Shown one piece after another: positions 25,425-33,284 of a stretch of 64,000 bases of DNA (position 1 is the first letter of the stretch; every line of letters begins with the position of its first letter). Position numbers and translations under genes: made by a program. This stretch comes from JAFDVN01 sp964472275. GTDB taxonomy: Bacteria > Acidobacteriota > Holophagae > Holophagales > Holophagaceae. The DNA is taken from the NCBI GenBank assembly GCA_964472275.1, contig CAYYJN010000008.1, forward strand, positions 1 through 64,000, given 5' to 3'. The notes beneath the pieces are model-generated. The model was not told the DNA's origin. It was given only the letters and a program-made list of their open reading frames with translations, and searched no databases.

Positions 25425-26120
25425 TCACACTCCGCGCGGGCCTGGGACGGCGGGAAGTTTGGGAAGCAGGCGCCTAGCCGCCTCGGCTTCGGCGCTCTTG
25501 CGGGAGCCGCCCTCGGCTTCCGCCGAGTCGGGGCCAACCTGGACGCGGATCCTGAAGCGGGGCGCGTGGCCGGGTCCTTCCTGCGCCAGCAGCGTGTAGG
25601 CGGGCGCGGGGAGGCCGAGGCGCGCGGCGAGTTCCTGGAGCGCGGTCTTGGGATCGGCTTCGGCCCAGAGCCCCTCGTGGGCCGCGCGCACCGCCGCGTC
25701 GAAGCGGGCTTCGATGAGCCGCACCACCGTCGGAAATCCATCCGCGCCGCCATCCAGGTAGACCGCGCCGATCAGGGCCTCCAACGCGTCCGCCTTCGGT
25801 TTCGCGCCCATGCGGGCCTTGGTCCGGCCCAGAGATTCCTTCAATTCCAAGCCCAGATCCTCCGCCCAGGCGGCGAGGGTCTCCGTGCGCACGAGCAGCG
25901 TGCGCAGCTTGGACATGGCGCCCTCTTCCCATTCCGGGCGGAGGCGGTGGATGAGCGCGGCGACGGCGGCGTTGAGGAGCGCGTCCCCGAGGAATTCCAG
26001 GCGCTGGTTGTCCCGGCCTCCGGCGGAGGCGTGGGTGAGCGCTTCATCCAACAGCGCTGGGTTCCGGAAGGTATGGCCCAGCGCGGCTTGCAGTCTGGCG
26101 CGGGAGGCAGATCCCGCCAT
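25425..26120 (-). CDS. rnc: ribonuclease III
   Basis: A 231-residue RNase III that cuts double-stranded RNA, including rRNA precursors. The family signature NQRLEFLGDALL (residues 38-49) contains the catalytic acids; DALEALIGAVYLDGG carries the second acidic cluster, and the C-terminal 70 residues form a double-stranded RNA-binding domain (KTALQELAARLGLPAPAYTL ... SRKSAEAEAARRLL). It directly follows the kinase gene (stop and start overlap by one base) and precedes the HisA-like gene by 37 bases. Confidence 0.96.
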   Translation of the reverse strand: MAGSASRARLQAALGHTFRNPALLDEALTHASAGGRDNQRLEFLGDALLNAAVAALIHRLRPEWEEGAMSKLRTLLVRTETLAAWAEDLGLELKESLGRTKARMGAKPKADALEALIGAVYLDGGADGFPTVVRLIEARFDAAVRAAHEGLWAEADPKTALQELAARLGLPAPAYTLLAQEGPGHAPRFRIRVQVGPDSAEAEGGSRKSAEAEAARRLLPKLPAVPGPRGV

Positions 26121-27829
26121 CAGTTCAGACGGTTGTTGAAGTAGGCGTTCTTGAGGTTCATCGCGAAGCGGCCGTTCATGGAGGCCATGCGCTGGCGATC
26201 AATGCCGCGGCCTTCCGCTTGGCGGATCGTCTGGTTGAAGTCCCCGTAGCGGTGCTGATCGTAGTAGACATTGGCCAACCAGGCGTAGGCGTTCACATTG
26301 GTGGGATTCGCCCGGATCGCGTTCTGGAAGATCGCGATGGCCTTGTTGGGGTCTTTGTCCGCGAGCTGGATGCCGTCGCTCAAGGTGAGGTTGCCCACAT
26401 TGAGACGCTCGGGCATGTCCATGTTCTCAAGCTTGTCCTGGCTGTAGCGGCTCGCGTCCGCGCTCTGGTCCTGATCCTGCTGGCGCTTTTGCGCGGGCGT
26501 GAGCTTGGGAGCCTCGACCTGCGGCTTGGTCGCGGGAGGGACCTGGGCCGTCTGGGCATTGTCCGCGCCCTTGGAGGCGGTGAGGGCCGGTTGGCCCTGG
26601 AAGCCTTCCTGAGGATGGGCCTGAGCGCTGGTGCGCCCGCCCTTCGCGGGAGCAGCCTGTAGCGCGGGCGCCACACCTGAGGCGTTCTGCAGCTGGGCGT
26701 CCTTGGGAATTTCCGGAGCGCGGTGCATCCACCACCAAGCGCCCGCTCCCGCGCCGCCGACGAGGAAGAGCATCACCGCGGCGGCCGCGACGAAGAGGCC
26801 CGCTTTGGACTTCTTCGCCGGGGGCGCGCTGATCGGCGGGGGGATGGGCTGGGAGACGACGGTGGGCTGGGGCACGCCCGCGGTGAGCGAGCCGCTGCCT
26901 TGAACGGGCGTGCTGATGGTCGGCGCTGAAGTGGGCGTGAAGGCGGGCGAGGGCGGCATCGCCGCGCCGCTGGGGAGCAAGGTCGTGCCTTCCTCCGTCG
27001 CGCCGGTCCAGGTGGGATCCTTGGCCGCGCGCAGCGCCTTGGCGAAATCGGCCGCCGTCTGGTAGCGCTGGTCCGGATCCTTCACGAGCGCTCGCTCCAG
27101 CACGGCGCGGGTGGCGGGGCTGATGCCCTGGAGCGCCTCGGTGTCGAGCGGTTCGGGAGGCTCGTTGACGATCTTGTAGAGGATGGTGGGCGTCGTGTCG
27201 CCCGCGAAGGGCTTGCGGCCCGAGAGGGCTTCGTAAAGCATCACGCCGACGGCGAAGAGGTCGCTTCTGGGATCGGGCTTGCCGCTGCGGATGTATTCCG
27301 GCGCCATGTAGCTCACGGTGCCCATCACCATGCCGGTGGCGGTCATGTCGGAGTTGCCCACGCGGGCCACGCCGAAGTCCATGACCTTCGCCGCGAGGCG
27401 GCGCCCGTCGCGGATGACGCGCACATTGGAAGGCTTGATGTCGCGGTGGACGATGTGGTTGTGGTGCGCGAAGTCGAGGCCATCGCAGACCTGGGCCAGC
27501 ACTTCCAGCAGCTCCGAGCGCGTGAGCGACTGGTCGCGGAGCAGTTCCTCCAGATCATGGCCCTTCACGAACTCCATGGCGATGTAGAGGACGCCCTGGT
27601 CTTCGCCGAATTCGTAGATGGTCACGAGGTTCGGGTGGTTCAGCACGCCGGCGGCCTTGGCCTCGCGGGCGAAGCGGGCCTTGGCTTCCTCGCCTCCCGC
27701 CGTGGCGGCGAGGATGGTCTTGATGGCGACTTCGCGGCCGATGGAGGGGTCCACGCCGAGGTAGACCTCACCCATCGCGCCGTGCCCTAGCAGGCGAACG
27801 ATCTCGAATTTTCCCAACTTCTGGAACAT
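26120..27829 (-). CDS. membrane-anchored Ser/Thr protein kinase with TPR-like C-terminus
   Basis: A 569-residue Hanks-type kinase starting MFQKLGKFEI. Glycine loop LLGHGAMGEVYLG, catalytic Lys37 in VAIK, HRD at 128-130, DFG at 151-153 and APE in YMAPEYI are all intact, so it should be active. A Pro/Ser/Thr linker (280-340) leads to one transmembrane helix at about 344-366 (GLFVAAAAVMLFLVGGAGAG). The outer part is Gln/Ala-rich, then ends with TPR-like helices (KAIAIFQNAIRANPTNVNAY). It faces the DUF4388 gene with 139 bases between starts; a functional link is plausible. Confidence 0.93.
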   Translation of the reverse strand: MFQKLGKFEIVRLLGHGAMGEVYLGVDPSIGREVAIKTILAATAGGEEAKARFAREAKAAGVLNHPNLVTIYEFGEDQGVLYIAMEFVKGHDLEELLRDQSLTRSELLEVLAQVCDGLDFAHHNHIVHRDIKPSNVRVIRDGRRLAAKVMDFGVARVGNSDMTATGMVMGTVSYMAPEYIRSGKPDPRSDLFAVGVMLYEALSGRKPFAGDTTPTILYKIVNEPPEPLDTEALQGISPATRAVLERALVKDPDQRYQTAADFAKALRAAKDPTWTGATEEGTTLLPSGAAMPPSPAFTPTSAPTISTPVQGSGSLTAGVPQPTVVSQPIPPPISAPPAKKSKAGLFVAAAAVMLFLVGGAGAGAWWWMHRAPEIPKDAQLQNASGVAPALQAAPAKGGRTSAQAHPQEGFQGQPALTASKGADNAQTAQVPPATKPQVEAPKLTPAQKRQQDQDQSADASRYSQDKLENMDMPERLNVGNLTLSDGIQLADKDPNKAIAIFQNAIRANPTNVNAYAWLANVYYDQHRYGDFNQTIRQAEGRGIDRQRMASMNGRFAMNLKNAYFNNRLN

Positions 27830-27861
27830 GCTGGACCCCCGGATTCCCGAAAGTGTTCCCA

Positions 27862-27890
27862 AGCATAGTCCCTGCCAATCCGGGCGTCCA
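27862..27890 (-). promoter_or_regulatory. possible sigma-70-type promoter for the kinase gene
   Basis: Reading the minus strand, TGGACG and TATGCT are separated by 17 bases, four of six matches each to the -35 and -10 consensus, and lie about 35 bases before the kinase ATG. Found by eye only; chance matches are common. Confidence 0.3.
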
Positions 27891-27968
27891 TTCGGGGAAA
27901 GGGGGAGAGTGCTGGCAGAGCGCCCCGGAAAATGCCAAGCTTCTGGAAACCATTCCGGAGCGCTTCGC

Positions 27969-29387
27969 GTGCCACCGACCGAGAGCCGGCCTGATCTCGC
28001 CGCCATGCTGGGTTTCCTGCATCAGACGCGGGCGGAAGGCGAGCTCCTGCTGGAGCAGAACGACGGCAATCGGCGCTTCTATCTCAAGGGCGGCGACCTG
28101 TGCTACCTGCGCAGCGACGCGGTGGGCGAGCAGTTCGGCAACTACCTCATCCGCCTCGGCGTCCTCGACTACAACGCGCTGAAGGATCTGCTTGCGGAGG
28201 ACGGCGCCCGCGTCGGCGACCGCGTGGTGCAGTGGGGCCTGCTCACGGAAACGCAACGCGATGAGCGGCTGCGCGAATTGTTCGGGAGCATCCTCCTCCA
28301 CGCCGTCGAGCATCCGGTGCTGACCATGACCTGGACCGAAGGCGCGGTGGGAAGCTCTCTCGGCCAGGATCTCCAGTTCACCCTCGACCACCGCACGCTG
28401 GTGTGGGAGGTCTACCGGCAGATGCAGACCCTCGACAGCCTCGTGGAGAAGTTCGAGGCCGAGCCGGACTGGAAGTGGCTCGCGCGGGAAGGGCTGATGG
28501 ACGCCGTCGCGGATCTCACGCTCACGCCGCGTCTCGCCTTCGCCATCTCCCAGTTGGGCCGCGAGCCCATGAGCTTCGCCACCTTCGTCTCCGTCACGGG
28601 GCTTGAAGAACCGGAGGCCGCGCGCCTGCTCGCCGCGCTTTGGGCGCTCGGGGGCGTGGAGATGGAAGGCGCCGAGAAGAGTTCGCTCGCGACCGCGCGC
28701 CCGAGTGATCCCAAGATCGCGACTGTGGAGCACACGAAGGAGCATCCGAAGTTGCCGAGGCGCGCGAACTTCCTCGTGCCGCCGCCTCTGGCGGTCAAGG
28801 CTCCCGAGCCCGTGGCCGAGGTGGATTCCGAGCCCGTGTACGAGAGCGTGGACGACCCGCCTCCCGTACGCGACATCCCCGTCCCTCCTCCGCCCATCGA
28901 GGTTTCGAGCGCTCCGTCCCCTGGCGCTGAGCCGGTGACGCAAGGCGCGGCGGACTCGCCCCAAGCCAAGGCCCGCGCGCTCTACCGCCAGAGTGAGGGC
29001 TTGAACACGCAGGGCCGCACGAGCGAAGCCATTCGCGCTTTGGAGCAGGCCGTCAAGCTGGACGCCGACTCGCCGAAGTCCTACGACGCCTGGATGCTGC
29101 TGGGCGATCTGCGACAGGGCAATCCCGCTTGGTCCACCCGCGCGGTGGAGGCCTTCCAATCCGCGGCCCGCGCCCAGCCCAAGAAGGGCGAGCCCTGGCT
29201 GCGCATGGGTCAGCTCTACCATCGCAAGGGCTTCGGCACCAACGCCACCGGCTGCTTCCGCAAGGCGATGGAGCTGGATCCCTCCTTGGAAGTTCCGGAC
29301 GACGCGCTCGGCGTGGAGCCTTCCGCCGCGCCGAAGGAAGGCGTCTTCGGGCGCCTGCGCGGGCTGTTCGGCGGCGAGAAGAAGTAG
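27969..29387 (+). CDS. DUF4388 (PATAN-type) and TPR protein
   Basis: About 472 residues from a GTG start (VPPTESRPDL) with CGGAG just upstream; the open frame continues upstream but without homology-like sequence. The N-terminal 110 residues are a DUF4388 domain (LAAMLGFLHQTRAEGELLLE, RRFYLKGGDLCYLRSD), common in delta-proteobacteria and acidobacteria near two-component and kinase genes. A second related region follows, then a Pro-rich linker and C-terminal TPR units (ARALYRQSEGLNTQGRTSEAI, PWLRMGQLYHRKGFGTNAT). It is divergent from the kinase gene and probably works in the same signalling route; the partner is inference. Confidence 0.8.
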   Translation: MPPTESRPDLAAMLGFLHQTRAEGELLLEQNDGNRRFYLKGGDLCYLRSDAVGEQFGNYLIRLGVLDYNALKDLLAEDGARVGDRVVQWGLLTETQRDERLRELFGSILLHAVEHPVLTMTWTEGAVGSSLGQDLQFTLDHRTLVWEVYRQMQTLDSLVEKFEAEPDWKWLAREGLMDAVADLTLTPRLAFAISQLGREPMSFATFVSVTGLEEPEAARLLAALWALGGVEMEGAEKSSLATARPSDPKIATVEHTKEHPKLPRRANFLVPPPLAVKAPEPVAEVDSEPVYESVDDPPPVRDIPVPPPPIEVSSAPSPGAEPVTQGAADSPQAKARALYRQSEGLNTQGRTSEAIRALEQAVKLDADSPKSYDAWMLLGDLRQGNPAWSTRAVEAFQSAARAQPKKGEPWLRMGQLYHRKGFGTNATGCFRKAMELDPSLEVPDDALGVEPSAAPKEGVFGRLRGLFGGEKK

Positions 29388-29413
29388 CCTGAGCGGCCGG
29401 ACGCGCGCTCAGG
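29388..29413. terminator. hairpin between convergent genes
   Basis: CCTGAGCG at 29388-29395 pairs with CGCTCAGG at 29406-29413 around a 10-base loop, just after one stop codon and overlapping the last codons of the opposite upp gene. There is no clear T-run, so its use as a terminator is a guess from position. Confidence 0.4.
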
Positions 29414-30035
29414 CCGTGCCGAAGAGGCGGTCGCCCGCGTCTCCGAGCCCGGGCAGGATGTAGCCCTTGTCGTTGAGCTCGCGATCCAGGGCGGCCAGCA
29501 CGATCCGCACATCGGGATGATCCTCTCGCACGCGCCGCAGGCCTTCCGGCGCGCCGACGAGGCAGACGAGGGTGATCCGGCGCGCGCCTTCCGCCTTCAA
29601 CTGGTGGAGCGCTTCACTGGCGCTGCCACCGGTCGCGAGCATCGGGTCGAGCACGAACACATGGCGCTCCGGCAGGAGCGGCGGGAAGTTGCGGTAGTAG
29701 GGCACGGGCTTCAACGAACCATGGTCGCGGTAGAGCCCGAGGTGGCCCACTTTCGCGGTGGGCATGAGCGCGAGGAAGGGCGGCAACAAGCCCAGACCCG
29801 CGCGGAGCACGGGGACGAGCACGGGATCGAGTGGCGTGAGGCGGCGGCCTTCCATGCGTTCCAACGGGGTCTCGACGCTCACCGCTTCCGTCTCCAGCGC
29901 GCGGGTCGCCTCCGCCGCGAGCAGCAGCCCGATCTCTTCGAGGAGCTGACGGAAGAGCGCGCCGCCGGTTTTGCGGTCGCGCAGCCACGCGAGCTTGTGG
30001 TGGACGAGCGGATGGTCGAGCAGCACGGGTTCCAT
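29409..30035 (-). CDS. upp: uracil phosphoribosyltransferase
   Basis: A 208-residue UPRT, which makes UMP from uracil and PRPP. HPLVHHKLAWLRD opens the protein, VPVLRAGLGLLPP is the conserved central block, and VLDPMLATGGSA is the PRPP-binding motif; the uracil-binding end is YILPGLGDAGDRLFGT. Length is normal. It stands alone on the minus strand, converging with the DUF4388 gene and divergent from the TrpC-like gene across 255 bases. Confidence 0.97.
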   Translation of the reverse strand: MEPVLLDHPLVHHKLAWLRDRKTGGALFRQLLEEIGLLLAAEATRALETEAVSVETPLERMEGRRLTPLDPVLVPVLRAGLGLLPPFLALMPTAKVGHLGLYRDHGSLKPVPYYRNFPPLLPERHVFVLDPMLATGGSASEALHQLKAEGARRITLVCLVGAPEGLRRVREDHPDVRIVLAALDRELNDKGYILPGLGDAGDRLFGTA

Positions 30036-30217
30036 GGCACCTGAGCTTATCCGAACCGCGTCCAGCGCGGGTTTGAGCTTCTGGAGGGCATTTCGGCCCT
30101 AAGTCCCCGGGACAGGGGGGGTTCGGTTTCGGGTCTTTGAAACAGAGAGCTAGCGTTCAAAAAAATCCTGAAAACCGCATTTTTTTTGTTGCCGAGCGAA
30201 AAATCATTGGATTACCG

Positions 30218-30246
30218 TTGTGCGAGAAGAAAGTCCGCCCTATTCT
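30218..30246 (+). promoter_or_regulatory. possible promoter of the TrpC-like/histone-tail gene
   Basis: TTGTGC and TATTCT lie 17 bases apart, ending 45 bases before the ATG at 30291. The whole 30130-30250 stretch is markedly A/T-rich with A- and T-runs, unlike the rest of the window, which fits a strong promoter with upstream element. Beyond this the 255-base gap after upp holds no recognisable gene. Confidence 0.4.
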
Positions 30247-30290
30247 TTTCCGAACACCCTCATGGAGTCCGCCCACTTGGAGCTCACCGC

Positions 30291-31607
30291 ATGCTGAAAA
30301 AGGTCGCCATCTTCAAGGCCCTGGATGTGGAGATCAAAAAGCAACGGGGCGCGGTGGCGGTGAAGGAAGCCTACCGGGGACACCACTCCCTCAAGGAAGA
30401 GCTCTCCCAGCAAGGCGTGACGGTGATCGCGGAAGTGGCGGGCGGCGATCCGGCCCGCGGCAAGGTGCGCGAGACCTACAAGGCCTCCACTCATGGCAAG
30501 AGCCTCGTGGAGAACGGCGCGCGCGTCATCAGCGTGGCCACCGACAAGTTCCTCTATCACGGCGACGACAAGGGCCTCAGCGAGACCCGGGCCCAGGTGA
30601 AGGTGCCCCTCCTGCGCCGGGAATTCATCTTCGAGGAGTACCAGGTCGAGGAGAGCAAGATCCTCGGCGCGGACGCGATCTTCCTCATGCCGGCCCTGCT
30701 CTCCGATGAGCGCCTGGCGGCGCTGAACAAGCTGGCGCTGGCCAAGGGCCTCGATGTGGCCATGGAAGTCACGAACGAGGAGGACCTCAAGCGCGCCATG
30801 GCGGCTGGAGGCGACATCATCAGCGTCCTTGGGCGGGACCTCGACACCTGGGAGCCCCGCTGGGACCAGGCCGTGGCCCTGATGAAGAAAGTGCCCAAGG
30901 ACAAGTTCCTCATGGTCGAGGCCGCGGTGAACACCCTCGCCCAGATCAAAGAGCTCGAGAAGCTCGGCGCCCACGGGATCCTCGTCGGGGATGCCCTGTT
31001 GGACGACTTCTACCCCGGCAAGCGGCTCGCGCAGCTGCTGGCGGGGGTGGATCCTCCCAAGAAATCCCAGAAGGCGAAAGCCTCGGCCGTGAAGGAGCAG
31101 CCCTCTTCCGCCGTTCCCGCCCCCGCGAAACCCGCGGCGGGTTCCACCACCACCCCGCGGAACGCCGCCCCACCTGAAAAGGCGGCCGCCCGTACCACCC
31201 CTTCCACAACCGCCCGCAAGGGCGCAAAGGAGCCAAAAATGGCTGACATGATGTCCTCCATGGCCGCCCCCGCGGCCGACGCGAAACCGGCGGCGAAGAA
31301 GAAAGCCGCCCCCAAGAAGAAGAAGGCCGTGAAGAAGGCCGCCGCCAAGAAGGCCGCCCCCAAGAAGGCCGCCAAGAAGAAGACGGCGAAGAAGGCCGCC
31401 CCCAAGAAGGCCGCCGCCAAGCGCAAGCCGGCCAAGAAGGCCGCCAAGAAGAAGACCGCGAAGAAGGCCGCCAAGAAGACGGCGAAGAAGGCCGCCAAGA
31501 AGAAGACCGCCAAGAAGGCCGCCAAGAAGAAGACCGCCAAGAAGGCCGCCCCCAAGAAGAAGGCCGCCAAGAAGGCTGGCAAGAAGAAAGCCGCCAAGAA
31601 GAAGTGA
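30291..31607 (+). CDS. TrpC-like TIM barrel fused to histone-H1-like Lys/Ala-rich tail
   Basis: A 438-residue protein. Residues 1 to about 252 follow indole-3-glycerol phosphate synthase: VIAEVAGGDPARGKV, SVATDKFLYHGD, PLLRREFIFEEYQV, GADAIFLMPALL, MEVTNEEDLKRA, GRDLDTW and HGILVGDALL all align with TrpC blocks. Key residues differ, though: the Lys of the K-x-x-S-P-S-K motif is Ala50, the catalytic Lys of R-K-D-F is Arg110, the Asn of N-N-R-D-L is lost, and E-S-G-I reads EAAV; only Glu48 and Glu159 remain. A Pro/Ala/Ser linker (253-316) leads to a 120-residue tail of repeated KKAAKKKTAKKAA-type units like histone H1 or AlgP, which should bind DNA. No trp gene is near. Probably a non-catalytic barrel with a DNA-binding tail. 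Confidence 0.85.
   Translation: MLKKVAIFKALDVEIKKQRGAVAVKEAYRGHHSLKEELSQQGVTVIAEVAGGDPARGKVRETYKASTHGKSLVENGARVISVATDKFLYHGDDKGLSETRAQVKVPLLRREFIFEEYQVEESKILGADAIFLMPALLSDERLAALNKLALAKGLDVAMEVTNEEDLKRAMAAGGDIISVLGRDLDTWEPRWDQAVALMKKVPKDKFLMVEAAVNTLAQIKELEKLGAHGILVGDALLDDFYPGKRLAQLLAGVDPPKKSQKAKASAVKEQPSSAVPAPAKPAAGSTTTPRNAAPPEKAAARTTPSTTARKGAKEPKMADMMSSMAAPAADAKPAAKKKAAPKKKKAVKKAAAKKAAPKKAAKKKTAKKAAPKKAAAKRKPAKKAAKKKTAKKAAKKTAKKAAKKKTAKKAAKKKTAKKAAPKKKAAKKAGKKKAAKKK
31226..31241 (+). promoter_or_regulatory. strong internal Shine-Dalgarno and in-frame ATG
   Basis: AAAGGAG at 31226-31232 lies 6 bases before an ATG at 31239 that is in frame with the TrpC-like gene (codon 317). This is the best ribosome binding site seen in the region, and lies exactly between the linker and the Lys-rich tail, where no selection for an SD by protein sequence would be expected. 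Confidence 0.6.
31239..31607 (+). CDS. possible nested histone-H1-like protein
   Basis: If translation starts at the internal ATG, a 122-residue basic protein results: a short MADMMSSMAAPAADAKPAA head followed by more than 20 Lys-Lys pairs in AAKKKTAKKAAPKK-type repeats and no aromatic residues. This is the composition of bacterial H1-like proteins (Hc1 of chlamydiae, C-terminal AlgP), which compact DNA. Such proteins are often standalone, so the longer frame could be either a true fusion or a polycistronic arrangement that lost its stop codon. Both products may be made. Confidence 0.5.
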   Translation: MADMMSSMAAPAADAKPAAKKKAAPKKKKAVKKAAAKKAAPKKAAKKKTAKKAAPKKAAAKRKPAKKAAKKKTAKKAAKKTAKKAAKKKTAKKAAKKKTAKKAAPKKKAAKKAGKKKAAKKK

Positions 31608-31615
31608 TCTCAGTC

Positions 31616-31640
31616 GAAGGGGGCGCTTGGCGCCCCCTTC
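31616..31640 (+). terminator. GC-rich hairpin after the TrpC-like/H1 gene
   Basis: GAAGGGGGCGC at 31616-31626 pairs perfectly with GCGCCCCCTTC at 31630-31640 around a TTG loop, 8 bases after the stop codon. An 11-bp stem is strong, but only a short T/C tract follows. It separates this gene from eno. Confidence 0.75.
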
Positions 31641-31701
31641 CCCTGTCATCCTCCAAGGGAGGGGGCCATGCCCTCTCCCTTTCCCTTTTCACGGACCCGC
31701 C

Positions 31702-32979
31702 ATGAAGCTCATCTCCGCCATCTCCGCCCTTGAAGTCCTGGATAGCCGAGGCAATCCGACCGTCCTCGCCCGCGTTTCCCTGAGCGATGGGAGCGTAGGC
31801 CAGGCTCTCGTGCCCAGCGGCGCCTCCACCGGCAGTCGAGAGGCTCTGGAGCGCCGGGACGGCGATAAGAAACGGTTCCTGGGCAAGGGTGTGCTGGGCG
31901 CGGTGGACGCCATCAATGTGGAACTCGCGGGCGCGCTCACGGGCATGGATCCCTTCCAGCAGGCCGAGCTGGACGAGCTGATGTGCGATTTGGACGGCAC
32001 GGACAATAAGGCCCGCCTGGGGGCCAACGCCATCCTCGGCGTGTCCATGGCCCTGGCGGACGCCGCCGCAAAGGCCTCTGGCCAGCCCCTTTACCGCTAT
32101 CTGGGCGGAGCCGGAGCCCGCACCCTGCCCGTGCCCATGATGAACATCCTGAATGGGGGCGCCCACGCAGATAACAATGTGGATATCCAAGAATTTATGG
32201 TCCTCCCTATTGCCGCGCCGAGCTTCCGGGAAGGCCTGCGCTGGGGGGTGGAGGTCTACCACGCCCTAAAAGGGGTCCTCAAAGCCCGTAAGTTGAACAC
32301 TGCCGTGGGGGACGAGGGGGGATTCGCCCCCAACCTGGGCTCCAACGAGGAGGCCCTGGACCTCATTTCGGAAGCGATTAAAAAGGCCGGTTACCGGGTC
32401 GGGAAGGACCTCTTCCTGGGCCTGGATTGCGCGGCCTCCGAATTCCTGGAAGGCAAAGCCTACGCGTTTGAAGGCGGCAAGAAGAGCGCGGAGCAGATGA
32501 CGGACTACTACGCGGGACTGATGGACCGTCATCCCGTCGTGAGCATCGAGGACGGTCTCGCCGAATCCGATTGGAAGGGTTGGAAGCACCTCACGGACAA
32601 GCTCGGCGCGAAGGTGCAGCTGGTGGGTGACGACCTCTTCGTCACCAATCCCGCCATCCTCGCCGAAGGCATCCAGAAGGGCGTGGGCAACGCGATCCTC
32701 ATCAAGCTGAACCAGATCGGCACCGTCACCGAGACGCTGCGGGCTGTGGACATGGCGCACAAGGCGGGCTGGCGCGCCATCATCAGCCACCGCAGCGGCG
32801 AGACGGAGGACGCCTTCATCGCCGATCTCGCCGTCGCCACGGGCGCGGGCCAGATCAAGACCGGCGCGCCCTGCCGCACGGACCGCGTCGCCAAGTACAA
32901 CCGCCTCCTTCAGATCGAGTGGGAGCTGGGCGCCTCCGCCCGCTACGCCGGGCGCGAGGCTTTCAATCGCCTCGGATGA
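31702..32979 (+). CDS. eno: enolase (phosphopyruvate hydratase)
   Basis: A 425-residue enolase converting 2-phosphoglycerate to phosphoenolpyruvate. ALEVLDSRGNPTV, VPSGASTGSREALE, MNILNGGAHADNNVDIQEF, the metal ligands in LGLDCAAS, SIEDGL and GDDLFVTN, and the catalytic Lys in ILIKLNQIGT plus SHRSGETED are all present. Start chosen at MKLISAIS; the frame upstream lies in the intergenic spacer. Its stop overlaps the start of the ftsB-like gene (ATGA), an arrangement also found in other bacteria. Confidence 0.98.
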   Translation: MKLISAISALEVLDSRGNPTVLARVSLSDGSVGQALVPSGASTGSREALERRDGDKKRFLGKGVLGAVDAINVELAGALTGMDPFQQAELDELMCDLDGTDNKARLGANAILGVSMALADAAAKASGQPLYRYLGGAGARTLPVPMMNILNGGAHADNNVDIQEFMVLPIAAPSFREGLRWGVEVYHALKGVLKARKLNTAVGDEGGFAPNLGSNEEALDLISEAIKKAGYRVGKDLFLGLDCAASEFLEGKAYAFEGGKKSAEQMTDYYAGLMDRHPVVSIEDGLAESDWKGWKHLTDKLGAKVQLVGDDLFVTNPAILAEGIQKGVGNAILIKLNQIGTVTETLRAVDMAHKAGWRAIISHRSGETEDAFIADLAVATGAGQIKTGAPCRTDRVAKYNRLLQIEWELGASARYAGREAFNRLG

Positions 32980-33284
32980 ACATCAACCGCCTCCTCGAAT
33001 CCCGCAGTCTCTGGGCCGCGCTGCTGGCCTCGGCCCTGCTGAGCGCCGCCATCCTCTGGCTCGCGCCGGGAGGTATGCGGGATTTGAACCGCCAACAGGC
33101 GGAACTGCAGGAGGCGATGGCGAAGCTGCGCACCCTCAACCAGAACAATCACGACCTTTATGAGGAAGTGCGCCGCCTCGCGGCGCAGGACCCGGAATTG
33201 ATGGAATCGCTCGCCCGGCGTCAGGGCTACGCGAAGCCCGGCGAGACGGTCTACACCTTCCGCAAGCCTGGAAGCAAGCCGTGA
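32976..33284 (+). CDS. FtsB/DivIC-type septum protein
   Basis: A 102-residue bitopic membrane protein: short cytoplasmic N-terminus, one transmembrane helix (LWAALLASALLSAAILWLA), then a coiled-coil of about 45 residues (LNRQQAELQEAMAKLRTLNQ ... LYEEVRRLA) and a short C-terminal part with ARRQGYAKPGETVYTF, typical of FtsB, which joins FtsL and FtsQ in the division complex. It overlaps eno by 4 bases upstream and dapF downstream. The eno-ftsB neighbourhood supports the call. Confidence 0.85.
   Translation: MNINRLLESRSLWAALLASALLSAAILWLAPGGMRDLNRQQAELQEAMAKLRTLNQNNHDLYEEVRRLAAQDPELMESLARRQGYAKPGETVYTFRKPGSKP

Noticed and set aside
31280..31605. Repetitive DNA in the basic tail as a possible CRISPR or VNTR
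   Set aside because: The units are irregular in-frame AAG/GCC codons encoding Lys/Ala repeats, with no spacers. Length variation between strains is still possible.
30240..31649. 469-codon frame on the minus strand rich in Leu/Gly
   Set aside because: It is the antisense of the TrpC-like gene; the Leu/Gly repeats are merely the complement of Lys/Ala codon repeats.
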